A stretch of 64,000 nt of DNA from Cryptomeria japonica (lineage: Eukaryota; Streptophyta; Pinopsida; Cupressales; Cupressaceae): assembly GCF_030272615.1 (NCBI RefSeq), contig NC_081415.1, positions 233,313,303 to 233,377,302 of the forward strand, in the 5' to 3' direction. The notes below the pieces were generated by a model, which was not told where the DNA came from, made no database searches, and saw only the letters and a list, made by a program, of their open reading frames with translations. The position numbers and the translations under genes are program-made. Of this stretch, positions 44,298 to 57,469 are shown piece by piece (within the stretch, counting starts at the first letter, position 1; every line of letters begins with the position of its first letter).

Positions 44298-46751
44298 AGT
44301 AGTTTGGAATTGGGTAATTGATTATGTAGTTATATTAGTAATGATTGATTGAGTTGTTTAATGACATTGTAAATATAGTTATATTAGTTTTAATGAGATA
44401 AAATGGTTTTAGAGATCATAAATCTTGTACATTACAGTATATTCAAATGGAAAGATAATAGGGTTGTATTGAATTTGTCAATTGAAAATCAATAAAAATA
44501 CAATTAAGTTGTTAAATATAGAAGAGTTTAAGGATCCAACTTAAACAATGTCACGTCCAATTCTATTCAAGCTTACATTCATCATTATGGTGTACTATTG
44601 AGAGATAGATTTGGAAATTAAAAACCATTCTTATACCTTGAAATGATTGTCATTTCAATCTAAGTGGGGGAAGAAAGCTAGAGTCAAGGATTCCCATTCA
44701 GAGAGCCCATCCATGGGCACAATAGAAGTAGAGAAGCATCTAGTGAATGATGCAAATCATTGATAACTTATCTCAAGACAAAGTGGATGTTGTGCAAAAG
44801 ATAAGGGCATAATAGGAGCAAAGGAAATGTGGCACTACGTATTTAAATTAGATAAAGGGTGGAGCTCAATAATAGGAGATAGAGGACTCTCTAGAGTTGC
44901 ACCAATTGCAGGAGAAACCACCTTGCAAACACGACTTGCCATAGAGAAAATTGGATGGGAAGATCAACATTTTCAGAAGAATCATCATCTTGAAAGAAAG
45001 TGTTTATACTCAACCGACCTTTCCAAACATTCCTCCACCATGTAGCCACATCATTACATTAAGAGAGTGAACAATTAGAAACCAAGTGGTTGGTGGTAAA
45101 ATGGCATCTATGTTGAAAGGGAAGACCTCACAGTCAAACAATTGAGTCTAAGGCCCATCCCATCATTTATTTTTAATTAAAATATTTTAAAATGTTTAAA
45201 AAAACTAAATTAAAATATATGTATTAAACTCTATAATATTATAAAGTATAATTGTATAATCGATTGTTTTCCAAATATAACTTGAAAGAAAGGATATTTT
45301 TGTCTATTTATTAGGTAAAATTATAATTACTACTAGTTTTAGGCACCAAATGGTATTAATTAAAGAAAAAAATTTCAATAAAAGAGAGACCATTAAAGGA
45401 GAGGACCAATCATCCTATGGACAATACTTCATATCCTCAAGCTCCTAAATGATAACTCAAGTTCTTGTGAAAATTTCACCATATATTTTATTGGCAAGTT
45501 AAGTGCTTCAAGTTATTATTTCAAGTTAGACAATCAATAATGTAATCATATTAACTATATCTTCAATAAATTATCAATAAACACTTTTAATAGGGTATAC
45601 TGAATTGTATGCATCAAGTCATGTAATACAACATGTCTTACATGTTACTATATAATTAGATATTTCTTTGATGTGACTTACAAAAAGAGATATTTTTGTT
45701 TATTTTTCAGAAAACATAATGCCTATGTTTTAGATTAAAGCACAATTATTATTAGTTAGTAGCTATAGTGAAAAATATTAAAGCTCCATTGTTGATCATT
45801 GGATGACAATTGAATTTTTTCCTTGTTTACCAGATTTTTACTGGGAGGAGATGTAAAATTTTTATGGACGGTTTGGTTAGTTTGATATTTAAAAAAGTGT
45901 TGAAAACAATATAATATTTACATTATGAAGTGCCTACTGACATTAATATTAAGTACATATACAAATCTTATTTAAAAATAAAAAACTAAACAAAATTATA
46001 ATTTTTATAACTGATAATTCCATAAACTACTTGATGTCATAAACGCTGTCCAAATCTTTTATTAATTCACTCATTTTTGTAACTATAACTTAATGAAGAA
46101 AATGCTGTATAAGAAATGATGATAGGATACAGTGCAGGCTGTTCTGGTTTTGGGTTTCTGTGTGCTCGTATGGGCTTCATGAGAGCATTATTGATTTCTG
46201 TTGCCCCCCCAAGAAAATATTAGGTGGTGGGAACGTGAGAGATGGGGATTGAATGCAACATTCAGTGCAACTGATCTTAATTAGGACTGGTAAAGCAGGC
46301 CACACTTTTTGGGGATCCCTCGTGTACAACTGCCTGTGAATGTCATGGCCAATAAGATTTTGACGCCTGTATGTGCAATCCTTTTCTTTTTTCAAAAAAC
46401 TTTTTTACACGAGAAGCTGGTTTTGGATGGATGGTGAGAAAATGTTGAAGTGAAATAACAGTGTTTATACGGTTGAACATCAATCTCAAGTTTACTTTCA
46501 GGAATATCTTTTTCTCTTAGCACTCTTTGTTTTGAAACTTTTAGGTCAGTATTCTTAAACAGCGAATGGATTCTTGGTTTCCTCCATTTTTACTTCTACC
46601 AAACTTTGTATCCTTCACCAATACAATGATTCATTTTTGGTATAGTTAGACACTAAGTGTTTTGCAGAAGTTGAAGTATCTATTAATCATTTTAGGAATA
46701 TGGGTGTAAACATATAGGATATAATTAAAAAAATAGAGAATATAGAGTTGG

Positions 46752-46922
46752 AGCTTAGAGTATCTTGGCATAGATGATTTTATATTAAATCTTAGTATAT
46801 ATGTAAACATTAAATATATTTGATTTTAATAGAAGGATTAGTCTTATATCATGTAGCTTAGAGGATCTTGGTATAGATGATTTTATATTAAATATTAGTA
46901 TATATGTAAACATTAAATATAT
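46752..46922 (+). repeat. 67-bp direct duplication
   Basis: AGCTTAGAG.ATCTTGG.ATAGATGATTTTATATTAAAT and the following AGTATATATGTAAACATT occur twice, 103 bases apart, with few changes. Confidence 0.85.
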
Positions 46923-49900
46923 AGTTTTATATATATACAAGCTTGAATAATTCTAATGAAGTAAAATATATACTTTTTAAATTATACTCTTATGTCTTTA
47001 TAATCAAATCATCTTTTACATTGTAATGCCTTGATTTGCAACTTTATGATGTGTGATTGGTGGTTTATTTTCACCGTTTCCTTTATGATTTTTGGTTGTC
47101 ACTTCTATTCTAGCAAAGTGTTATGTTTGGACCACCCATATGTTTAAGATGTGGGTTCCTTGACATGTTAGTTGTTGGTGTTCTATATTTTTATATGCAT
47201 GATTTATTTTAATGCTTTAGTTCATTGTTGTACTTAATAATATTCATGTGTTGATAAATGTGATCTTGATTTTTGATGTTCAATTTTAATGATTTATAAA
47301 TATATGCTTGTATGGACGTTTACATTTTATGTTGTTGTACCCCATTGTGTGATTATGTTGTGCTTTGGCTATATATACATTAAGCATGTACCCTTGACAT
47401 GTGTTGAATGGTTAAATGTATAGGATTATTTAGCAATCTGAATACACATTTATGAGTTATTTCACTAGAGGTGGTTATATAAGATTTGTCACACTAGGAC
47501 ATCTCTTGTTTCCCAAACCCTATTGTAATTTATCTAAATATGATTAATGATATATTTGACTAGTGCTGACCAAGATCTAAGTTAGTCGTTATTATGCTCA
47601 ATTCCATGCCAATAGTATGCTATTCTTATTTTTATTGAGCTATTTAGCCATTTTAATTTTTTTTAGTCCATTTCCTTAAAGACATAATTAATTTTATTTC
47701 TTATTAAAATTGAAATGCTGCGATGTAGCTACAATTAAACTTTATTTTTTCTCCTCCTGCTTATTGATATTTCCTTATTTTATGGTACCTATTAAATTGT
47801 TCACAATTGTTAAATGAGGTCATCTTTATGTTTTGTAGACGATTGGAATAAATTTTTTAATGTATAATATGTAAACTATCATAATTTAGGGGGTTTCTTG
47901 GTAAGTCGTATAGGGGAGTAGATGCAATAGGGAATCTTATTGCACAGATGAGGTTGGTAAATGGGACCAATATGGGACAATCAAAAATCCATTTCCCCTA
48001 GATTTATGTGATTTTTTTAGAGTATCTTTCTTTCAAAGGCTAGCTCCTTGCACAAATGAAATAATTGTACAAAGAAACACATGGAGAGGTCCTTATAGAA
48101 GTGTCCTTATACCTTATTTCTTTATAATCATGGTATCTATGAATGTTCATCATCATAAATTCTAATGTGTAAGTCTCGTGTTGTAAATAAATGTATGGTT
48201 ATTATGATGATTATTTTGATTGTAAGTTATTGTGATGTGGAGATGGTCACAAGTGGATTGTTTTATAACTCTTTGAGATATGATCTCATATGAGTATATA
48301 AATGTTTTCTAGGGGGTAATCCCACTATAATGGGTTACAAGTACATCTTGATTTTTGCTTGAAATCACATTTTTTTAGAAAATATAATGATTTAGGCCTT
48401 GATATGTCCCATTTGTAAGACTTAAATCCCTTGGATAAAAGCACTTTGGTCTTAAATCATACCCACAATGAATTTTCCTATGCACCTACCAAAATGTTGA
48501 CAAAAAATCACTTTTACTTTACCTTTTTGGGGATCAAATTAATTCATTTATGTTATATTTTGTAAGGATGTATTTATTCATATAAGCTTTCCAAAAAGTA
48601 CAATTTTGAACTTAATTACTTTTATTAATGTATTTATTTTTTATGTCTTATGAATGTAGGATTTTCATTGAACATTAAGGTCTTTGTAGCCATTAGGTTT
48701 CCATGGTCTATGATAGTATGATTCAAGCTTCTCTAATTGACTACGTGGATGAGATAAATGATACACATTGTCAAATATAGAAGGTCAAATCATGTTAAGA
48801 TCTTGGCTCAACACATGAGGAAAATAGAAAAATAAAGAAAAAAATTGTACGAAATATCCTTTCCCTAGTTGTTGATATCTTTATTTCAACACAAAAAGAA
48901 GAAGTTAATTCAAATTCAAACAAAAAGAGTTTCCCATGCAACATACACCTTTGTCCAAATTTCCCTAACTTCAAAAATTAACAAAAAAATATATATACAA
49001 CAAAAAATTATGAAAAAAATATCCATATACTAGATATTGGTGTGATAAATCTATATTTTAAAAATTTGAATTTTATTCTTTCTAGAAAAATTGTCAAGCA
49101 TAATGACATAAAATTCAATTTAAAAAAATGTTGATTGCTTGAAAAAATTAACTTATTAAAAGTTATGTAAAAATATGCATAATTTATATCTTTTTTTAAT
49201 ATATTTATAATCTACACAAAAAATATGACAAATCAATAGTGTGATTCATCTTCACATTCTTAATGGTTTAACTTCTATAAGGGTTAGAAAGTGAAGATCT
49301 GGTGGAAAATGTTGATTTCAATGTCAATTTTGGCCAAAAAATGTAACTTATTATTGTGGGATCACCATAGGACAGTAAAATTATGAGTGATGTGATAATG
49401 ATGTATATAAAAAAGTGACAATTGATTTGGTATTCAGTTGTGCAACTTAAAAGGTTTTTCTTTTATTGATTGAAATTTTGCATAGACGATTGCTTGATTT
49501 AAATGGCAACCCTCATAACTTTGGTATAACACAAACTATTTGTATAAAAAATGAGAGGAATACTTGATATATGGTACATATTTTTCTATATTTGCGAATA
49601 ACTAAATTAGGAAAGGGATGTCTCTAATATATTCTTGTGGTCTAATGTTTTGAGTTCCTTATCAAATAAGGTTAGTGATTGATATGTTCATATTTTAAAA
49701 TTCAATATGAAAATGAGAATTTTTCCTTTGGAATTTGGTGACTTCTAGGAGGAAGGCGAAGATAAAAGGAGGGGGATGTAAGAACCCACCTTGTTAAAAT
49801 ATTAATGCATCCCTAATTGCTATATACATCTCATTTATTTAGATTAAAGATGGTAAATAAAGTTGTGTAACTGTTATGTTGGCTACATTCATGTCATAAT

Positions 49901-51262
49901 TATTAAACATGATGTAGTTATTTGTATCTCTTCTTCAATTACGATGAAATTGAACTAGATTTATCAACAATCAGTATAGGGTATTGAGAGCTCTTTAATA
50001 TTATTATGGAATTATGTTGAATTGTCCAATGATTACCAATAAAATTTTATGTCTGTATGAATTATTGAACATAAATTGAATCATAAGGTGTATTTATCGT
50101 GTCATACTAAAATTGATGAGTAAATTATTCATGAGAGAAATTATGGGAATTTTACTAGCTAATAATATGGATTGTTATATTATCTATCTATGTTGATGGT
50201 GGTATTGTGTAAGAAACTAAATGTACAAATAGGAGGATGAAGAAAAACTAAAACCAAATCAAATACATCTTTGGGAAGTTCCAAGTGTAGCCTTAATTCA
50301 GTTAGAAGGGTATAAAGGTTTTTAATTGTTGGAGTGATTATGTTTGAGAGAGTATCTAATTGTATTTCATGTGAGGTAGTTTGGGTTAAGGTTGGAAACC
50401 CTTATTAATTTAAACTCAGACATATCCAAGAATGGAGCTTTAAAGGTAGTCAAATGATCAATTTCCTTGATGTTTGAGTAAAAATAGACCCCTAAGGCCT
50501 ATACCTATGATATGGGGACCTTTTTACATGTGACCTTATTGTTAGGAATGATAAGACCCCACAAAAGTCCACATTTATGAATGTGATGAGTTTGAAGTGT
50601 GAGGGCTTGGGAAGAGTGACTTGTCACATTCAACCTCCCACTGCCCAAAGGTTCATTTATGAACTTGGGATTGGGAAAAAGGCTCACACATGTTTGTGCC
50701 ACCTTGAAAGTGGATTTGAAAAGAGATTACAAGTACAATCCACACCTTCTAAGGTCTACAAATGTGAGCACTTGTGGGAGAGGTCTTGGTTTAGAATTCA
50801 TACATACCTCATGAAGAATGAGGATTTGGGCATTACCAATTTTTGCGTATGGAGAACTCTTGGATTGTGTTGGAGTGAAAAATAGAGGTTTGAGAGAAGG
50901 GGGATATTGCACATGGATATGGGGGTCAACACATATAGCTTTTAAAGAGATAGGTTTATTTTCCTTTCTTATGCTTAACCTTGGTTGAGTTGCTTGTTCT
51001 ATGTATTCATGTTAAAAATAAATAAGATAAAGAGAATGTTAGAATGAAACATATGAAAAAGAGTAAATAACTATGTGAATAATCCATTTAAATTTATTTG
51101 GTGGTGTAATGACCCTTCTTACTCAAGCATTTGGCTAGAGACCATGAGACTTGATGATGCTAATATGATAGGGTGGAGAGAAATTATTATTTTAATTGTT
51201 GTTATTTTATACTGGAAAATATCTATGACCTGGTCATATTAGTACTTGAAGATGGTAGAATG

Positions 51263-51319
51263 ATATATATATACATATACACATATCTACATATATACAC
51301 ACACACACATCTACATACA

Positions 51320-51400
<81 letters not shown>

Positions 51401-51426
51401 GTATATGTATGTATATATATGTATAT
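51263..51426. repeat. Compound microsatellite (CA/ACAT/AT/GTAT)
   Basis: A run of CA and ACAT units (to about 51350), then AT units (about 51348-51388), then GTAT units (about 51389-51404 and beyond). The two flanks are complementary, so the tract could fold on itself. Overlapping open frames are translations of the repeat. Confidence 0.95.
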
Positions 51427-52388
51427 GATTTTGTTTTGGGTTGAGAGTATCATTGTGACATAGAAGCACAAGTTCATATTTATGACATGGTGACTACTTC
51501 ACTTTAGCTACATCTAATATCTTGTAGGAAGGTTCTTCTAACAAAATGCAATGTTTAGACATATATTTGTAATCTTCCTTGTTTGAGAAGAAATATAAAG
51601 GTGCATTATATACATATTAAGAAATATGGGTATGCATTTAAAATTGAAATGGTGAAGGAAAATATTTTTGTAAGTTATGAAATAGGAAGCTATGGATTCA
51701 AATAAATTTAAATATTATCCTACTATTATAAATGAAGTGTATTTAGAAGAGAAAGTTCATTAATGAAACATGTTGTTCTTTTCTAATAGTGAGTATTACT
51801 CATTGGAAGGCTACATGTACCTAATCTTGTTAATAAAACATTTTAAGGAAAGGTCAATATTAAAATTTCTTTATTTTTTCCTTGCAAAGGAATGAATATT
51901 ATAAAACTAGTTTATTTACCCAATATTATCCAAATTTTGAAGACACGTATCAAAGTGTTCACAACGAGGGATAGTGGCCATGGTAGTTCAGTTTTAATGT
52001 TGGCACTCTAGTGTATGCTTGTTGCACTTTAGGTGCTTTCATTTTTTTATTTTTTTTTCATGCTTAATAAACTTTGTTCATGCAATATCTTTTAATAGCT
52101 ATATTCTTTTCTATTTTCATTCCATCTTTCAATGTAATAATCTACATATATGCATATCGTATTTCATTGTTCTATAGGTTTCTTTTGTTAGGTTCTTTCT
52201 TTAGAATAATTTGCTAAGATTTAGTTCTTTTCAGTCATTATTTCTATAGACCAATAATTTATTCTTAAAATGACTCCTATTTTTAGTTTGTAATCTGGCT
52301 ATCAAGAAATATATATTGCTTCTTGTTTGACATTGGCTGATATGTTGTCATCAATGTCAACAAATGGGGAGATTGCTGATGGGGAGAT

Positions 52389-53048
52389 TGTTGGGATGTT
52401 TTGTTAACATATTCTTCTATGTGTTCCACTATTGTAGTTTGATGGAATGAGTTGGTTTAGTTTGTGTGTTGTAGATGAGATGATGTAGTTTAAAGGGTTT
52501 CCAGTATGTTATCTGTAGATGGTTCATTCCCATTTGTAGAGGTCCGAATGATCTTTTGATTGAGTTATGAGATCCAGTATTGAGGATGTTATGTAGTTGT
52601 TTGTGTTATTCGGTATTCTAGTTTATGCTTTGTATTGCTCTAGAATTGCTATATCTTTACTTCTAGATGTGTGGGATGTGTTCTGGATGTTGATGTGTGT
52701 CCTCAGTTTGACTGGTCCATGATCTAGAAATCCACAAGTGAATATTTCAGGTTGATGGTTAGTTATGTTAATGTTCTTGAGCTCCAATAGAGAGATGATT
52801 ATGATTCTAGTGATTTGAGTTGTTGTGGTTATTGTGGTGCAATTAACATTGCTTGTGAATATCTCTAGATCATGTTGAATTCGTATTGGTGGTCCACATT
52901 GATTATTGTGTGTGTTATTGAATATTTTCTTTGTCCGGTGGTGTTCTTTGTGTTATGCGACATTGATGGTTGCAGTGTGTTGAGAATTATCGAGGCATAA
53001 TTGTTGGAAGTGTTGCGTGTTTGTGGTGTTGATTTGGGTTGAGACTAT
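52389..53048 (+). repeat. Copia LTR fragment, interrupted by the minus-strand Copia
   Basis: TGTTGGGATG follows a polypurine tract GATGGGGAGAT, so this is the start of a plus-strand 3' LTR. It ends abruptly at 53048 where the next LTR starts (TGTTAGCACC). The rest presumably lies beyond the window on the far side of the nested elements. Confidence 0.6.
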
Positions 53049-54329
53049 TGTTAGCACCAATAAAGAAGGAAGAGTGAGAGGTAGGGGGGTGAATTAGTCT
53101 TCACCAGATCTCATAACAAATTAAACTTCCAAAGCATAAAATGATAAACCATAACAATAACATATAAGCAAATTAACAGCTCAACACACAACACCAAGAT
53201 TTTGACATGGAAAACCCGGTTAAGGGAAAAACCATGGTGGGAACCTACCCACAATAAAATGATACTCTACAGTAGTATGTAAAAATATTACAATGGGGAA
53301 TGCACATGCATTCAGGCACACTCCCTAGAGCTCAGTGCTCAAAAGATATATGCCTAGAAAGATACAAACCTTGGGGAAGTCTCATTGACTTATAATATGA
53401 TTCAGACTACAATCTAGAAGGAATTAACTGCTATAATAGCATCTACACATGTTTAATGATAGTTCTGGTTAAGCATAGTTGTCTACCCTGCAAAACCAAA
53501 CTCACCACAACACTTCACTGAATGATATATCCTTTGTTCACACATTTACCTCTTTCTGATAATGCAGACACAATACCGATACCAAAATTACATAAGCATC
53601 TCATCTATATATACAAATCATCAACCTTGATAACAAGGTCGGCTAAACCCTCAACCCTTAACTCATATTTACAAAAAAGACATTACATGATACAATGATC
53701 AACCATCAAACCAATATTATTATTTAATTTATATAGCATGGACCTAATTCAAATTCCCAAATGATTACATCCACCAGAGATCCCGTCAAGATCAACCGCA
53801 ACATGCTACGCCACCAGAAACACTGCATAACACACAAATTAACACCAGTTCATAGAAATCACCAAAAAATCACATAACAATCAATGCAGATTGCCAAAAA
53901 AATAGTACACAACTAGGAAATACCATCAAGTACATTAGAATCATCTAGAATAGTTGCATGAACACCACTTTTCAAATCTTCATCGGTCAACATCTCAAGG
54001 CTCAAGAACACAACCAATCAGCAACTATCACAAGGAAAGATAACTTGCAGGGCACCCAATCACGAGCCTTCTGAAATGAAGATACACAAGATTGTCCCAA
54101 ACAATAATCCAAAATCTTAGCTTAGGATCTGATCATACCGGAAAATACTAGAGGGAATACCATATTCTACAAAATAGTGATCAACAAAACCAAACTACAA
54201 AAACGGACCAAAAACCTTCTCCAAACTCACTTGAATAATTCACACAAATATGTTGACATCAATGACAACAACATATCCTAGTAGCAGAAATGAACAATCA
54301 ATTCCAACAAACTTCCCAATAATCCAACA
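53049..54329 (-). repeat. 3' LTR of the minus-strand Copia
   Basis: On its own strand it starts TGTTGGATTATTGG and ends GGTGCTAACA, with a C-rich stretch ATTCACCCCCCTA near the end as in other plant Copia LTRs. Length is 1,281 bases. No second copy is in the window for comparison. Confidence 0.7.
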
Positions 54330-54330
54330 A

Positions 54331-54344
54331 TCTCCCCCTTTGGC
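54331..54344 (-). other. Polypurine tract of the minus-strand Copia
   Basis: TCTCCCCCTTTGGC on the plus strand is GCCAAAGGGGGAGA on the element's strand, abutting the LTR. Confidence 0.8.
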
Positions 54345-54689
54345 ATTGATGGCAACATGTGAATGCGAAAAACAACCAATGCAAAGAAAGAAGATATCAC
54401 CAACAAACTCCCCCTAAGATCAAGATAGATAAAGTAGTTTTTCACATGATCTCTCTCCCCTTTGACAACAATGCCAATAATCACCAAAAAAAAAATCAAT
54501 CTCCCAAAACAGAATCGTGAATCTATCTCCCCAAAACACATAAACATTAATCCCTTTATCCCAGGGGTACACAACCAAATCAACAGACTACTCCAGTAGA
54601 GGAGCAACACCAACTCATCAATCTGGATAAAAGAGTAAGGCTCTTAATTCCACCTGATTGATGCAACTCAATGCATCTAGTTCTCATCA

Positions 54690-55500
54690 GGAGGGGTGGA
54701 TACCCCTAAATTATCCCTCAGATAGACAAATGTATCTATAAGCAAGAGCTTAGTGAAAATATTAGCAATTTGTTCCTTTATAGATACATATTCCAGCTTC
54801 ACCTTCTGTTCATCGACTTTCTCTCTCAAGTAATTATATGTGATTGCTATATTCTCAGTCTTTGAATGTTACACCAAATTCTTAGACATGTTTATATCAC
54901 TGGAATTATCACATTATATAGCAGTAGGCTCATCATAAATAACTCTGATATCTTTCAACATTCAGTTCATCCAAACTATCTAAGTGGAATTACTAGCAGC
55001 AACATATACTCAGCTTTAGTAGTAGATAGAAATATTGAATCTTGTTTCTTGTTGGCCAATGAAACCAACTTCTTACCTAAAAAGAATTCTCCACCATTAG
55101 TACTCTTGCAGTCATCAACATCACCTTCCCAATCTGCATCAGTGTAAGCACACAACATTAAATCATCATTCTTTGGATACCTTAAACCATAATCTTCAGT
55201 TCCCTTAATATATTTGAATATTCTTTTAACATTAGTGACATGACTCTCCTTCGGGTCAGCTTGATATCTAGCTTCCATACACATAACATGCATAATGTTA
55301 GGCCTAGTCTAAGCAAGATATAATAGTCCACCAACCATAGATCTGTACAAACTCTGATTAGCTTTAGGAGATTCATCATTTTTAGACAATTTACAACCAG
55401 TCACTATAGGAGTTCAAACCAGTTTGGAATCATCTAATCCAAACTTCTTCAATAGTTCCTTCACATACTTAGTTTGAGATATAAAGATACCTTTTCTTGT
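54690..55500 (-). pseudogene. Copia RNase H and end of RT, decayed
   Basis: VKRIFKYIKGTEDYGLRYP (about 55240) precedes CAYTDADWEGDVDDCKST and then LSTTKAEYM (about 55010-55040). These are the standard Copia RNase H signatures with the catalytic acidic residues kept. The next part (to about 54690) reads as the family's 'DN..AI......H.RTKHI' to 'TKPL' region in broken frames. Confidence 0.75.
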
Positions 55501-55518
55501 CTATGCAATCTGCAAACC

Positions 55519-56170
55519 TCAGAAAAATTGCATCTTGCCAATCTTAGACATCTCAAATTCTTTTTGCATTTCATCAAAAAATTTCATACTAATATCATCA
55601 TCACCACAAAAAATAATATCATCAACAAAGACTTCAACAATCAAAATGTTATCATTTTCAATTTTAAAGTACACACTACTATCAACAACACCTTTGACGA
55701 ATCCCAATTTTAGCAAGTATTTATACAATCTAGCATAACATGCTCTAGGAGCTTGTTTCAATCAATAAAGTTCTTTCTTCAACTTACATGTACCATGTCT
55801 CCATCATGTGATAGTGAAAACCCATTAGGATATTCAATGTAAACTTCTTCTTCTAGATAACCATTAAAAAATGCAGATTTGACATCCATTTGATATACCT
55901 TGAAATCTTTATAAGTAGCATAAGCTAGCAATAATATTGAACAACTTCAATTCTAGCAACCAAAGAAAAAGTTTCTTCATAATCAATTCCTTCGTGTTGT
56001 GAATATCCTTTGCAGACTAGTCTGGCTTTATTTCTGACTACTTCACTGGCTTCATTCAATTTATTCCTAAAAACCCATTTAGTACCAATAACATTTTTAT
56101 CCTTAGGTCTAGGCACAAGTTCCCAAGTATTGATCTTTTTAATCTGATCTAACTCTTCTTCCATGACTCT
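55519..56170 (-). pseudogene. Copia reverse transcriptase, decayed
   Basis: [20 protein letters not shown] at about 56130-56070 opens the RT domain. Further along is [31 protein letters not shown] and the catalytic VFVDDIIFCG (about 55620) follow; the YVDD box reads FVDD here. Frame breaks occur near 55930, 55760 and 55510. It is related to the RT at 61598-62416. Confidence 0.8.
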
Positions 56171-57180
56171 AATCTAGTTATCATCTTTATAGGATTCAAC
56201 AACATCCTTAGGTTCAACCTTAGAAATCAAACATATTTCTTCTGCAACTAACATTCTTCTAGTCATTACTCCTTTATTCTTATCACCAATAATATGATTC
56301 TCAGAATGATTCAATCTTACATAACTCAGAGTCTTTAGATTGTTCTAATTCTCAAACTTAGGATCTTGAACATCTTCACTAACAATAGCAATAGTCTCTA
56401 TCTGTACCGGATCATTCTTCTTAGGCTCTTCAGGTTGAATAGGAGCTAAAACAATATTTTGACCTTCATCATAAGCTCTAATCTCCTTCCCAAGGTTTTC
56501 ATCCACCTTCACACTTTCACTCTCAACTATCTTTCTTAATCTCTTGTTATAGCACTGGTAGGCTTTGTTATTTATAGAATATCCCAAAAAGATACCTTCA
56601 TCACTTCTAGCATAAAACTTTCCAATATCCTCATCTCTCTTGATATAACATTTGCTACCAAAAAACTTTGAAATATTTCACAGTAGGAACATGACCACAC
56701 CAAAGCTCATAAGGAGCCTTACCAGTATCATCTTTGATATGAACTCGATTGAATGTATAGGTGGCAGTGATAATAGCTTCTCTCCAATAAACCTTCGAAA
56801 CATTTCCTTCAATCAACATGGTTCTTGCAACATCTAAAATAATAAAAAAAATTCTTTCAACAATCCCATTCTGTTGTGGGGTCCTAGGAGAAGATAGTTG
56901 TCTTATGATTCCATGCAACTCACAAAAAGAATTGAACTCACCAAAACAAAATTCTACACCTCTATCAGATCTTAGACACTTCAACTTCAATCCGGACTTA
57001 GTTTTAACTTTAGCTTTGAATATCTTGAATTTCTCAAATGCTTATGATTTCTCCTTCAAAAAGATAACCCACATCATTATGGAATAATAATCAATTAGAA
57101 ACATAAAGTATCTATCACCCTGCACACTTCTAACATTTGTAGGTCAACACAGGTCAGTATGCACAAGATCCAACAATCCA
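56171..57180 (-). pseudogene. Copia integrase, decayed
   Basis: The catalytic core has HTD (about 57155), LRSDRGVEF (about 56970) and PQQNGIVER (about 56865), which supply the D, D and E residues, all kept. GYSINNKAYQCYN (about 56585) belongs to the C-terminal part, followed by a variable acidic linker to RT. Stops (for example in the first core segment) and frame changes break it. Confidence 0.8.
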
Positions 57181-57182
57181 TC

Positions 57183-57469
57183 TTATGTGTACCGTTTACT
57201 CTTGAAAGAAATTCTTGTTTGCTTACCCAACTGAGATTCCTTACATACCAGATTAATAGGTTTAACAAGAAAATCCCTAACAACTTGTGTAGAACTGAGC
57301 TTGATCAATGAATCAAAGTTTACATGACACATTCTTCTATGCCACAACCAACTCTCATCTATCTTAGCAATCGAACAACTTTTCTCACTAGCATTTAAAT
57401 GAAAAATATTACCTTCAGTCTTAGTTCCAGATGCAATCTCTATATCAGAGGGATTCAAGATCTTACATT
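57183..57469 (-). pseudogene. Copia gag-pre-integrase domain, cut by insertion
   Basis: EGNIFHLNASEKSCSIAKID and LWHRRMCHVNFDSL at about 57410-57310 are the pre-integrase zinc-binding signature (normally LWHRRLGH). Sense runs up to KCKIL at 57455-57469 and stops where the inserted LTR starts at 57470. The plus-strand Copia has the homologous text at about 60190-60430. Confidence 0.8.

Larger units (their letters stand above)
44298..52388. other. AT-rich intergenic DNA; no gene recognised
   Basis: Open frames are short and without motifs (for example 44827-45045, 46177-46395 and 50577-50885). The region holds a 67-bp direct duplication at 46752-46922 and a compound microsatellite at 51263-51426. 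At its right end is the tail of an old Copia interior, with doubled polypurine tracts ATGGGGAGATTG at 52363-52374 and 52379-52390. The stretch at about 50350-50950 has the texture of an old retroelement but gave no firm motif. Confidence 0.5.
53049..57469 (-). mobile_element. Minus-strand Copia retrotransposon, 3' half
   Basis: Its 3' LTR is at 53049-54329, with polypurine tract at 54331-54344. Going right (upstream on its strand) come RNase H, RT, integrase and the gag-pre-integrase region. The element is cut at 57469/57470 by the LTR of another Copia. Its protease, gag and 5' LTR should lie beyond position 64000. Confidence 0.85.

Noticed and set aside
50505-50912. Small genes around 50500-50900
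   Set aside because: Frames overlap on both strands without any recognisable domain. The region has the look of old repeat DNA.
51173-51477. Tyrosine/isoleucine-rich small proteins
   Set aside because: Translations of the microsatellite on both strands.
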